Part shown: positions 12,801-24,800 of the stretch, piece after piece
How positions within the stretch are numbered: position 1 is the stretch's first letter
How the letters are laid out: every line of letters begins with the position of its first letter
Assembly: GCA_018340805.1 (NCBI GenBank)
Contig: JACMZG010001908.1
Coordinates: 19,332,379-19,396,378, forward strand
Source: Microvelia longipes
Taxonomy: Eukaryota; Arthropoda; Insecta; Hemiptera; Veliidae
Direction: 5' to 3'
DNA length: 64,000 bases
Program-made: the position numbers and the translations under genes
The notes under the pieces: generated by a model
What the model was told of the DNA's origin: nothing
Seen by the model: only the letters and a program-made list of their open reading frames with translations
Database searches by the model: none

Positions 12801-15800
12801 TTTATGTATTGCTCAGTCCGCATACTTCTTTAAAAACAAGGTGTATTAAACCAACATAAGATCATACATCATTGAAAAATTAAATGTATAATAATATTTA
12901 TATTTCTGTTTTTTATTTTGATTGTGTGTATTTATATTGATATTATTTTTTGTTTATTTCAATTTTAATTGATTAATAATTTTTCAGAATCCTCACTCAG
13001 TTTTACTACAGTGTATCGACGACCTTAAAAATATTGACAGCTCAGTTTAGGCACCACCGATTCTAAAAAAAAAAATCCCTACAAAAAGGCAGCGGGGAAA
13101 AAACTTTGTAAACAAATCAGGTTATGTTACCCGTGTTTTCTTGGCGATGTTTCTACAATTCTTTGGTGTAGTTTTATTATTTAGGAATTATGCAAATGTG
13201 GAAAAAAATGAATTGTGAAGGGAAATAATAAACACAAGAAGAACCACAAACGAAGTGAACGAATGCCGGGAAGGAGGTTATTTCCCTACAGGGGTTATGG
13301 GAGTAGGGATTTTTTTTTCTCTTTCAAGAGAGGGGTTGGCAGCGGCTTCTCTGATTGGTCGATCCCCAAAATGCATATGACCTTGGGGATTTTTATACTT
13401 GACGATACACTGTATTTCACTCTTAAATAAAAGTATATGTATAGCTTTAGTTTATGGGATAGTTTTTAATTTTTGTTTTTAATTAACATTAATTTTTAAT
13501 TACATTTGTAAACTGTTATGCATGTTATAGGTGACGCAGGCCCCCCTGGTCCCCCAGGTCCTCCAGGTATAGCACCACCTGTATTGTATGACAGTGATGG
13601 CACCTATCAACCATCATCTTATCCCGCTGGTAATTGATATGTTTTTTAACCAAAAATTTTTTTTTCTTGAGATTATTTTCAGCCCATGCTGTAACTTACT
13701 GATAAATTGACAGCATGGAAAAATTACATTTCTATGTAGACCTCTTCTGTTTTATCCATTATAACTCTACTACAGTCTTGTATAATTTAAAAATAAATAA
13801 TAAATGACACCATTATATTTGTACAGAGCGTGGAGACAAGGGAGAAAGAGGAAATAAAGGAGAGAAAGGAGATGGAGGGGATAGAGGATCTCCCGGTATT
13901 CCAGGACCCATAGGACCTCCTGTAAGTTTTTTTTATTTTACTCATGTATTCAACTCAAGGATGTCTTACAATTAAATCATTTCAATTTATTTTATGGTAT
14001 GAAGAGTATAATTTACATATAGTATTACACATGGTTATGATCAGTTAAAGTGAGGGGAAATATTTTTGAGCAACCAATGAGGTTTTCCTGATATGTATTT
14101 TGGTTGTGATTTCCAGGACTAACCTGATTGATACACTTATTATTTTCACATTATTACTATTATTATTATTTCATTATTTGCACACACTGCCAACTGATGA
14201 TAACAGTGTGTTATACAATAGTATTTATACTTATGCCTGGTAATGAATTAATTTAGGTATTCTTTTGAAACATCTTGAAACCATGGTTAGTAAGAAACAT
14301 CAGGCTTGTACTACTAGAGGTAGGATACAAGAGAGATTTTACCCAAATCCTTACGCTGGTAAAGTCCACCAAATGAAAGAATAATGTGTCTGAAAAATAT
14401 CGAGCCTAACCCATTACCTTGCTATCAATAGTACTACCTTGTACATGGATCACTAGGTAGTTGAGGGGTTTTGGTTTGATCTCGAAAGATTTATTTTCCT
14501 TCTTACCAATTTTTTTTCAATCCCCTCATATTTACTAACCTTTGGCTAGGCTACCTGGTCTGATAGTTTTCATCCATACATTAAACATTATTCCGTCCCA
14601 TCCTGTGTCCGAAAAATAAAAAAGCTATTTATATTATTAGATATTTATGAATAAATTGACTTTTGGAATGAATGACATTATAATTATTGTTTTGCTCATT
14701 AATAATAATAATTAATTAATTTTAATTATTAGGTTAACCTAACTGAAATTTGTAATGTAATGATTTTTTTAAAAATCAATTTGGCAATGCAAATAGTTAA
14801 TTCTTTTTTGATTTGTTTAGGGATTTTTTTTATTTTAGCCATTATCTATGTATTAACATTTTGTTACATATAGGGAAGAGATGGTGAGAAAGGTGAAAGA
14901 GGTCCTCCAGGTCCTAAAGGAGAAAGAGGAGGTGAAAAGGGAGAAAGAGGTAAGAGAGGGAGAAGAGGAAAGCCTGGCCCCCCTGGACCTCCGGGTTTTA
15001 CTGTAAGTACTTTGTATACTCTTTGATTTATCATTTGCTGTAATCAATCAATAATTTTATTAAAAGCTGACCAAGAACTGAAAAAATTAAAAGTGTGCTA
15101 GTGTCACTTAGTGAAGTGAAAACATTTCTTAGTGAAGATGGACACTTGTTGAATTTGTTTTGATTTCAATTGATTCCTCTATCAAAACAATTAAGTAAAT
15201 AGATTTTGACAATAGACTGCATTGACTCTGACAATGCTCAGAATCGTGACATAAAATAAATGCTAGCAATTTGCTCTGCTTTATTAGCTTCTGGTCTCTA
15301 GTCTATATTATATCTAATAGAATAAATAAAAATATTGTTAAATATTTTGAAAAAAATAAATAGTAAAATATTATTGACTCGAATGTTTGCTAAGGAATCA
15401 ACTTAAGGAATAGGTGTTTCATTTCTTGAATTTTATTTTCATGTTTTATGCAACATCATACTTTTGATATAATATAAAAAAAGACCCTAAAAAATTTAGT
15501 ATAAAAACCTAACTTTCTACTAGGGAACTAAGTTTTCGTCAAAAGTTAAAATATGTTTGTAAATTTATATTTAAATAAATCTTTTTGGATGGAAATCTTC
15601 GTTTTGTATTACATTATATATTGAACAGTCCATAACTCATTGATTTTATTTTACTTTTGTAGGGGTGTGAATGAAAAAAAATTTGACAAATAGAATGTGA
15701 TTTTATCACATGATAATATTAATTAATAATACTATGCAATGCCTACAATAATTTTTAAAAGACATGAGTTCCAGGATTGAAAAATGTGTTTTTAACATTT

Positions 15801-18800
15801 TCAAAACATACCACCACAGAGTACATGAATCAATAGGACAAATAAACATTTTCCTACAGAGTATATAGATAGTAATCAGTCATTTTTGTACCAGTACCAC
15901 TAATTTTGGAATCATTTTGGCCTTAACAATCACTTTGTTATTAACAACTTTAATAACAATATAATAATAGAGTAGTTGAAATTTTAATATAACAAATATA
16001 TTACACTGTAAACTAATATTATCTCCTTTTTTCTGATTTCCTTAAAGGATTCAAAGGTAAGTATTACACTGTTTTTCCAATGTATGTAGCAATAATAAGA
16101 GGTTTATAATAATTTTAAAAATCTAAAATTTAGCAACTACTACTAAAATGGGATTTATTTCTTTACTTTATTAGTTTGTATTTAAATAGTTGACCATTGT
16201 TGTGATCATCTTCAGAATTTCTAAAACAAAACAAGCTTTGATTGATTAAAAACAAATCAAACACGAGAAATAAGATATTTATATTTGCTGTTGTTTCTTT
16301 TAGAAATAAATCCTAGTTATTGTTGTAGTGGTTAAAATGCAACTATTCAAAACTTCTGGTACCAATTAAAAGAAGTTGCTGAATCAAAAATTTATATTAT
16401 ATTATTTTATAAAAAGTAAAATAATGACATAACACTCATGGCATATGAAACATGATAACTTAAATGTCATATTAAAGGACGAGTATGAAAAAATAAAATA
16501 GTCTATTGAAATAAAATAAAATATTAAGAAAAGTCTATAGATTAATGTCTATAAGATTAAATTTTGAAATTTTCAAGTGCAGGCAAAAATCTAAAATTGT
16601 TTACATGTTATTAGTGTTAATTACTTTTTAAATGACTGTACACCTTCAAGATATATTTTAATGGAACAAGTACTTGCACTTTGTACATAACTTACCACAC
16701 CATGTTTTATACCCACATTTACTGTTTGTTCAGGGTCTCACTGGAAGATCAGGTGCTATGGGTCCTATTGGCCCTCCTGGTGGTAAGGGTCAGAAAGGAG
16801 AACCTGGTCAGATTATGAATGCACCAGCTGTAAGTATAGTGACTAGGTTAGCTTAGCTTAGTTTTTTTATCAATTTGCATTTTATCTATTACTTATTTGT
16901 CACAAATTATCCATTTAGAATTACATGAAATGTTGCATTTGCAATAATAATAAAATTAAAAAATATACTTCACGGATCAAATTATTCTAAGATGCTACAG
17001 CATTTTTACCAAAGCAAGTTTTGCCAACTCTATTGTAATTAAAACATTTTCATTGTTAAAAATCTTTAATTTTTAACTCTAGATATAAAAGATTTGAATG
17101 GCAAATGGTTATAAAGAAGAGGGCAAAAGGTTAAAACCGGCAAATGGTAAATAGTAAAAAAACAAGTGGCGAATAGAGATTTCTGCCTCTGTGGAGAGGT
17201 ATATAGACTCTCCACTGTAAAACCCTAGAAACAATAATACTCACAACTTAGTTTAAGTGTCAGGACAAAAGTTGCTATTTCTAGCCAACCATCTTACTCT
17301 TGGCCTAACAATATCATTTTAACAAAATCATTTATGCTTTAGGTTAAGGGAGAAAAAGGTGAACCAGGAAAAGAGACTGTTCAGTTTGCTCCAGGCCCCC
17401 CTGGCCCTCCTGGGCCACCTGGCCCCCCTGTGAGTATTCATTAATTGTTTATTTTGTTAATAGATTATTGTTAACTTGTCTTGAAATATTTACATTAGGA
17501 TTATGAGTATTAAAGTCACTTGGACATTTCAGAGCTCACTTAGTCACTCTAGTTTTATTGTTTTGTATTTTTAATTTTTATTATTCTATAAATTTTCATA
17601 TTTAATAGGGCCCTCCTGGAGTTTCTATAATGGGTCAGAAGGGAGAGCCTGGAGAACCAGGCCATAGGCATGTCTATGGAGAATCACATCACACCCCCAA
17701 AGATAAAACAGGTTTGAAGTCCTTTTTGTTAATAATGGAATGAATTTCAGCAATTTTAAGTAAATATGTTGTTTATGTCAGACAGTGCCAATTTTAGCCT
17801 ATATTTTACCAAAAATCTAAATCTCGTTTCTTAACAAATTTACAACTGTAGGACATTACTATAGAAATTACTGAAAAATGCATCTTGTAGCCAACAAGAT
17901 AGAACACTTGTTTCAGTGATTTCTACAGAGAAGAGAGCCACTATTCTTATTTTTTGTCATAATGGCAATATAAATTGTGTTTTAATTACTTTACTTTCAC
18001 TTACAAAATGTATAAACAATTTTTATGAGCTTTGTAAGCTTTTTACCCAAAGTCATTTTGCTAATGAGATGTTTATATTATTAAATTGATTTTTTTGTAT
18101 TTTAAAAAAATTCTTACTTTATTTTTTGAATGCTGGTCATTCAGGAGTGAGAGGAAGTCTAGAAGAGTTGAGAGCTCTTAAAGAAGTAAAAGATTTAAAG
18201 GAGCTCAAAGATAAACCTGAGAGTAAGTTTTGGAAATTCAATCAAACTTCTGAATTTGATTTAACCGTTATTGCAAGATTTGTTGGTTTATGATTTTATC
18301 TTCATCACTTAGTGATAGTTCATTGTAGTACATTTTATGTTTGAAACTTTTAAAATTTATGTATTTCAGTTACTTTTAAACCTTTTACTAATACCTTTTG
18401 TACAAGTATAGAAATTTATTTATTTATATAGACCTTTATTGTTATTTAAAATATTAAAAATAAACTAAACAATTTGTTTTGTAGGTTTGAAATCAGAGAA
18501 CACTCCAACAGCAGAACCTGTTAAAATTATAACTGGAGCTGTTACATTTGCCAATTTAGACGCCTTGTCAAAGGTTTGTTATTAATTATTTTTTAAATCC
18601 ATATAAATAATTGCTGATCACAAAATTAACCATGAATAATATTTTAAATACTGGTATTATTTATCAAATAAAAACTTAACACAATTTTTTAAATTTTATG
18701 CTTTTTTATGAAATTTTACCTAATATTATTTCTTATTAGGTTTAGTTTTAATTTTGCTTTTTTAGTTGATCTCTATAAATTATGTCCAATCTAAATGTTT

Positions 18801-21800
18801 TGAACTTAATGGAATTTGGCTGTTTATTTCAAAAATTCTCATAAGTTTGTTGAATTTTCCAGAGTTCGCTGGTAACTCCTGTTGGTACACTGGCTTATAT
18901 AATTGATGAAGAAGCCCTTCTGGTTAGGGTTAGCAATGGATGGCAGTATGTATCGGTGAGTCTTGAATATATATTATGCATTAATTAATAAATATAATAA
19001 TATGTTTTAAAATTTATAATATTCATAATAATTTAAGCTAAATAAATAGTTATTTGTTAGATTATTTGATAACTTCTAATAAATAATCTAACATAAATTA
19101 TAAACTTCTAATAAATAATCTTCTTATAAATTCTACAAAAATAATATGCTATCAATTCAAATGAAAATTTGAAAATATCCATTAACTGATAAATGGATAT
19201 ATAGAGATGAATTATTATCATATATCATGATATTATTATCATATATAGATGAATTATTATATTTAATTCAATTCAGCTGAGTTCTTGGGTGCATTCATGA
19301 GGGGCAACCATTTAGAGTGTTCTGAACAAGAGGTATTTTCTGGAGCCAAGGGTGGAGCCTTAAAAAGCTACCCAAGTGAAAAAGCTGGTGTAGGGGCTGA
19401 TGGAAAGTAAAGTGACTGGAGTTTAATTTGCTTGTTCACTTCCCCCCCCCCTCTGTGATAATGAGATATTCCAGGCAAGAAATCTTAAAATATCTGTTCT
19501 TGTTATCTTTTCTTATTATTAATGAATTTATTCTTTTTAAATTGTGTTTTAAAAGTTCTATTTTAAAAATTGTTTCTTGCTTGTTCCACTGATTATATAC
19601 CTTCCTCTATGGCTTGTTCTTTCTTTAATAAAAGGCTATGGTTTTACAACTACTCACACTAGATAGATAAGATAACCCAGCAAATAATTAACGCATCACT
19701 GTTGATACACCCTGTGAGACCAGTCTGGTCAATACGTTGGTGGGGGAAATTTTCATTCCTTCTATCCCCTTCCAGGAGCATTATGATCAGAGCATTCTGA
19801 ACAGCTGGACCTCGTGAATGCACCCATTGTTTTTAACCTAAGTTGACATGGTATGAGAGGTTTGGGAAAGGTTTTTGAATTATTGGGCTATTTTAATAAT
19901 TCTCTTTTCTCTTCAAAGAAACTTGATCTCCAGTTTTTAATGTATTTTAAGTAGTTATCTCTATCCTGGTATGTATAAACTTACCTGGTATCAATAATTT
20001 TACAACTTTTAATACTCAAGCCACTCACCGTTTGGCAGTTATCTATGTTGACTTAGGCATATTTATTTACGTTAAATTTATTAATGATTATTTGTTAAAT
20101 AAATAAGATATGTTTATTTGATGCTAGCTGGGAACACTAGTCCCTCTACCTACTGAGCCACCAGTGACTACTAGTACAGAAAGTGTAAAGCCACCATTTG
20201 AAGCTTCTAATCTAGTAAATAGTCAGCCCCTGCTTCCCATGGATGGTCCAGTGGTATGTTCAATTTTCATTTGTTTTATTAGATTAGAATAAAGTTAATT
20301 TATCTATAGTTGGTATTATTTAGTATTTTATTATTAAATAAGAATTATTTAAGAAGTTTAGATTACAATTCTGTGAATCTGCATCTAAGGTGAGTTATCT
20401 GTGGTTCTTCTCGCTCTATTGGTGTTATACTGCATCTGAGGTGAGTTATCTGAGGTTCTTCTTGCTCTATTGGTGTTTTACTGCATCTGAGGTGAGTTAT
20501 ATGAGGTTCTTCTTGCTCTATTGCTGTTATACTGCATCTGAGGTGAGTTATCTGAGGTTCTTCTTATTTTATTGGTGTTATGCTGCACCAGAGGTGAGTT
20601 ATCTGAGTTCTTCTTATTTATTGGTTTATGCTGCACCAGAGGTGAGCTATCTGAGGTTCTTCTTATTTTATTGGTGTTATGCTGCACCAGAGTTGAGTTA
20701 TCTGAGGTTCTTCTTGCTCTATTGGTGTTATACTGCACCTGCTCTAAGGACCACTTTGTTAGTTAAATTAGATAACCTTAGAAAAATTTCTGATTCCATG
20801 ATAAGGATTATTCAGGAATTACCATAAAAAATTTAGAAAAAAGCTTAAAATATTTTAACTTTGTAGTTTTATTACTTTTAGCATACTACATCAGTATACT
20901 ATACTTCTAGTAGTTGTAACTTTTAGTTTTATTTTCATTCATAATTTCATTTTTAAATTTTATTACTCGTTATCATTAGAATTAAATAATTAAATCGCTA
21001 GTTTAATATATAAATATAAATGGTTACTATTATAGTAGTAGGAAAAAAACTTTTTGTTATGGATTATATATTTATTTTTATTGTAATTAAAGATATTATA
21101 GATATTTTGATAAGTAGGCATGGAAAAATACTGTTAAAAAAATCATAAAATTTTTGTACAAGAAAATATTTACTTATCCGTTTCAATACTTCTTATTATA
21201 GCAAATGATTTTTTATAGATTTTTATAATTTATATATATTTAGCTACAATTTTGCTTTAATTTTTTACTAATATTGACATTTATTTTTGTTGTTCCTTAC
21301 GCAGCATTGGCATCCAAAGATGGTAATTATTGCTTTTAAATATATGTAATTTATAGCTTTACGAATTTTGGATTTATATGAGTTACCTTAACTTCAAGAG
21401 ACTTTAACTTTTAGGAGATAAATTGTGTCCAACCTTGCAAAAATTTGTGTAACTAACCTTGTCTTTTTAAGTCATTTAAAAACTAAGTATTTTATTTTTG
21501 TTTCAATGAAATGTTATTAATTAAGAATACAAAACAATAAAAATGTGTATTACATTCCAGTATTTTAACCACAACCACATAAAGACAGCATTATTGTATG
21601 TCTTTGATTGTAGTGTAGAGTATGTGGTTGAATGAGAATTATTGTTGTTTATTATATAAAGAATAAAAATAATTTGATCAGTTTTAATTCTTCGAGATTT
21701 TATCTGGTATTTTTATAATTTCCCCTAAATTCATTTTTTTGATTTTAAATAAGTTTAAAATGAAGTTTTGATTTTAATTATTATTATTCTAGCAAGTTTT

Positions 21801-24800
21801 AACCAAAGATTATGTAGTTTACCTAGATAGATCACTGTTAGTTTTTTCCATTCCATAGAATCCAAGATATCCTATGGATTTCCCCATTCAGTCATAATAT
21901 GTTCACATACCGTTATAATTTTAAAAACAAATTTTAATCCTAATCCCCACATCAATTTTAGTTTTTATGAGCTTTTGTCAAGGGTTAAACTCAAAACTTA
22001 AAGAAATACGTCCACACTAATCTTTATCTTGACCCTAAACTTTTATTATACAGTTGATTTAAAAAAATCAGGTTCAGGGTATTTCGAAACTTTTTCTCAA
22101 CACTTTGGATTTGCTTCGCTCGTCTGCAGAATGAGGAGACAATCAAGGAATAATTTAAACGTATCTTCGTACTCGCTTCGCTGATAGTATGTTAATAAGT
22201 AATATACAAAGTGTGTTCAAAAGTATCGCGAATTTTGAATTTTCGCGGGTTACGTATATTCGAATTTCAATTTTTTGTGGCGTTATGTTGGTACTCATGT
22301 CTCTCACATTATGCCGACAACCTCGGCCATTTTGAATGTTCACTTGCTTGTTGTTGTTGCTTTGCTTGCACATGTTTTGGATCGTCTTCGATTTTTACCT
22401 ATTCAAAAAAATGGATCAAAGAACGTGTATCAAATTGAGCTTGATTGAGATTGAGCTTTGGTTTCCACGGCATATCCATAAACCCACGATTCGTCACCAG
22501 TTATGACCCTCTGGAGCAAATTTGGTCGTCGCGGACAGAGTCCAAAATCTCATTAGCAATGTTCATGCGATGCTGTTAGGTCGCAAATGAGCAATTTTGG
22601 TACGAATTTCGCGGCGACCCGTCTCATGCCCAAATCATTGATAAAAATCGAATGGCACGATCCAATCGATATGTCTAGGTCCTCAGCAACTTCTCTAATG
22701 GTGATTCGACGATTGGCCAATACCACTTTTTCCATTTATGATTTTTTCGTCTGTTGTTGACTTCAACAACGCCCGAGCACGGTCGGCCGCCTTTTTTCGC
22801 CGGACGCCCGAGCACTTGCTCGGGCGTCCGGCACGCTCTTCGTCGTTCACATCTTCTCGGCCTTCTGAGAACATTTTGTACCACCGATAAACGTTGCTTC
22901 GGCCCAAGGTAGCTTCTCCGTATGCCACAGTCAACATTCGGAATGCATCCGCGCACTTAATTTCGTGTTTTACACAAAATTTGATACACGTTCTTTGATC
23001 CATTTTTTGAATAGGTAAAAATCAAAGACCATCCAAACACGTGCAAGCAAAGCAGCTGTCAACAATTAAGTGAACATTCAAAATGGCCGAGGTTGTGAGA
23101 GACATGAGTACCAACATAAGCCACAAAAAAAAAATTCGAATATACGTAACCCCGCGAAAAACTCAAAATTCGCGATACTTTTTGAGCACACCTCGTACTT
23201 GATATAACACAAAGGGATAGGCTTGAACCGAACTTCAACCTAATTGGAAAATTTAGTGTTGCGATGGAATCGAGATTTGGCACGCATGTAGCTATGTATA
23301 AGACTAACATACATGCAAGTTTAATTTCATTATAGGCATTAGTTCAATTTTTATCAAATGACTAGTGTGCGTTTTTTATTTTCTTTTTAAATCATTATGT
23401 AATAATGAAGTAAAGCAGTTTTTCTTTCAATAACGGCTAGTAAATCCATGACTGTAGTTGGATTATAAAAGTTAAGAAACATCGAGCGTGGTCAGTGCCT
23501 GGATGGGTGACCGCTGGGAATGAAACGGATGTTATAAATCTGAGGACAAGCGAAGTAAGTCCGAAGGCGTGTTTAGTATAAATTTAATGACGGCTTGTAT
23601 AATCTGAAGACAGGTAGATGAGCGTGGGGATCCGATGTGGATAAGGAAAAGTTCCGAGGTACCCTGTACCCGATTTTTTAACGACTCAGGTCTGAAAAAC
23701 TCTTGAAACAGATAAATTATATGAATGTTAGTTTGGCCTTTTGTAACGCAGACACAATACCTTCCTATACCTACCGCATAAATGATGAAAAGAACTTTTT
23801 AAAAAAGTTCTGTATTGGCATGTAACGCACAAGTTAAATTGTATATAAAAACTCTTAAACAGTGTCAATAAGTTAATTACTATAAGTACTATTTGTTGTG
23901 AATTTCTGTTTAAAAATCGCTTATGAAGTGGCTCGTGTGATAAAATATAAAACGGTATATATAAAATCTTTGAACTTAAGATATTTTGCTCTTCATCCGG
24001 AACTTAAGCTTCGCTTGTCATCAGAAAAGGAAATGAAGAAAACCCTGGATTCGTAAAAAATCACCAATCCAAATAACTGATTAGCCAACGTTGCTTAACT
24101 CAGTATGAAAGCGATAATTAATAATGCGTTTTACAAATAAATATATATATTCTTCATTATTACGAAGGGTACAATTGCACCAAATTTCATCTTAGTAGCA
24201 TGATTTTTTTGTAAAAAAATATTTTGTATTTATCATAAAGTTTGTTAGTTCTGCCTAGTAAACAAGAATACGTAGAAAATATTTTGTCTTAAAAATATTA
24301 AGTTCTTTAAATATTAAGTAATGTTAAGTTCTTTTTAGTAAAAAAAGAAAATCTGGACATATCTTTATTAATCAATTTAAAATTTTGGTTAATAAGGGTA
24401 CCACAAAATGTTATGGTAGTGGTCCCTTAATTTAAATGTTGCCGAACATTTAATGTAATGTATAATACAAAGCCCTTAAGAAAAAGTACTAGGACCTTCC
24501 AACTAGAAGGCTAGAAACCAACTAAACTAGATTAGAGGTGGGGGATTCATGAACCTTTACTAACTCCTCCTACAGTACAAGTCAACAGGTGGAGCCAATC
24601 AGAATCTTCACTGTTAAGGGGAGTTTTTCTATTGTTCAAATCCAGCTCTAAAAAGGCTAGGTGATCTATCTAGGTATACTAAATAATCTTTGGTTTTAAC
24701 AATAATAATAATATTTATTTGTATATAACATATAGTTTTTATAAATTATTATATGCAATAAATACATAAAACTTAGTTTAAAAAACCAAACAAGTCCTCC

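Larger units (their letters stand above)
21797..24700. repeat. Segment bounded by 38-bp inverted repeats
   Basis: AACCAAAGATTATGTAGTTT followed by ACCTAGATAGATCAC (to 21835) recurs inverted at 24661-24700 with about three mismatches. Between them lie a 5S-related tail, the mariner and 5S copy 2. It could be one nested DNA transposon interrupted by later insertions, or two independent copies in opposite directions. Confidence 0.45.

Noticed and set aside
20390..20827. 145-residue frame with repeated [17 protein letters not shown]
   Set aside because: The 51-bp repeat period is divisible by three, so the frame stays open automatically; it is intronic and has no other support.
23468..23525. Functional 5S rRNA gene
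   Set aside because: Only the internal promoter part matches; the 5' and 3' thirds of 5S rRNA are missing and the copies are embedded in a dispersed repeat.
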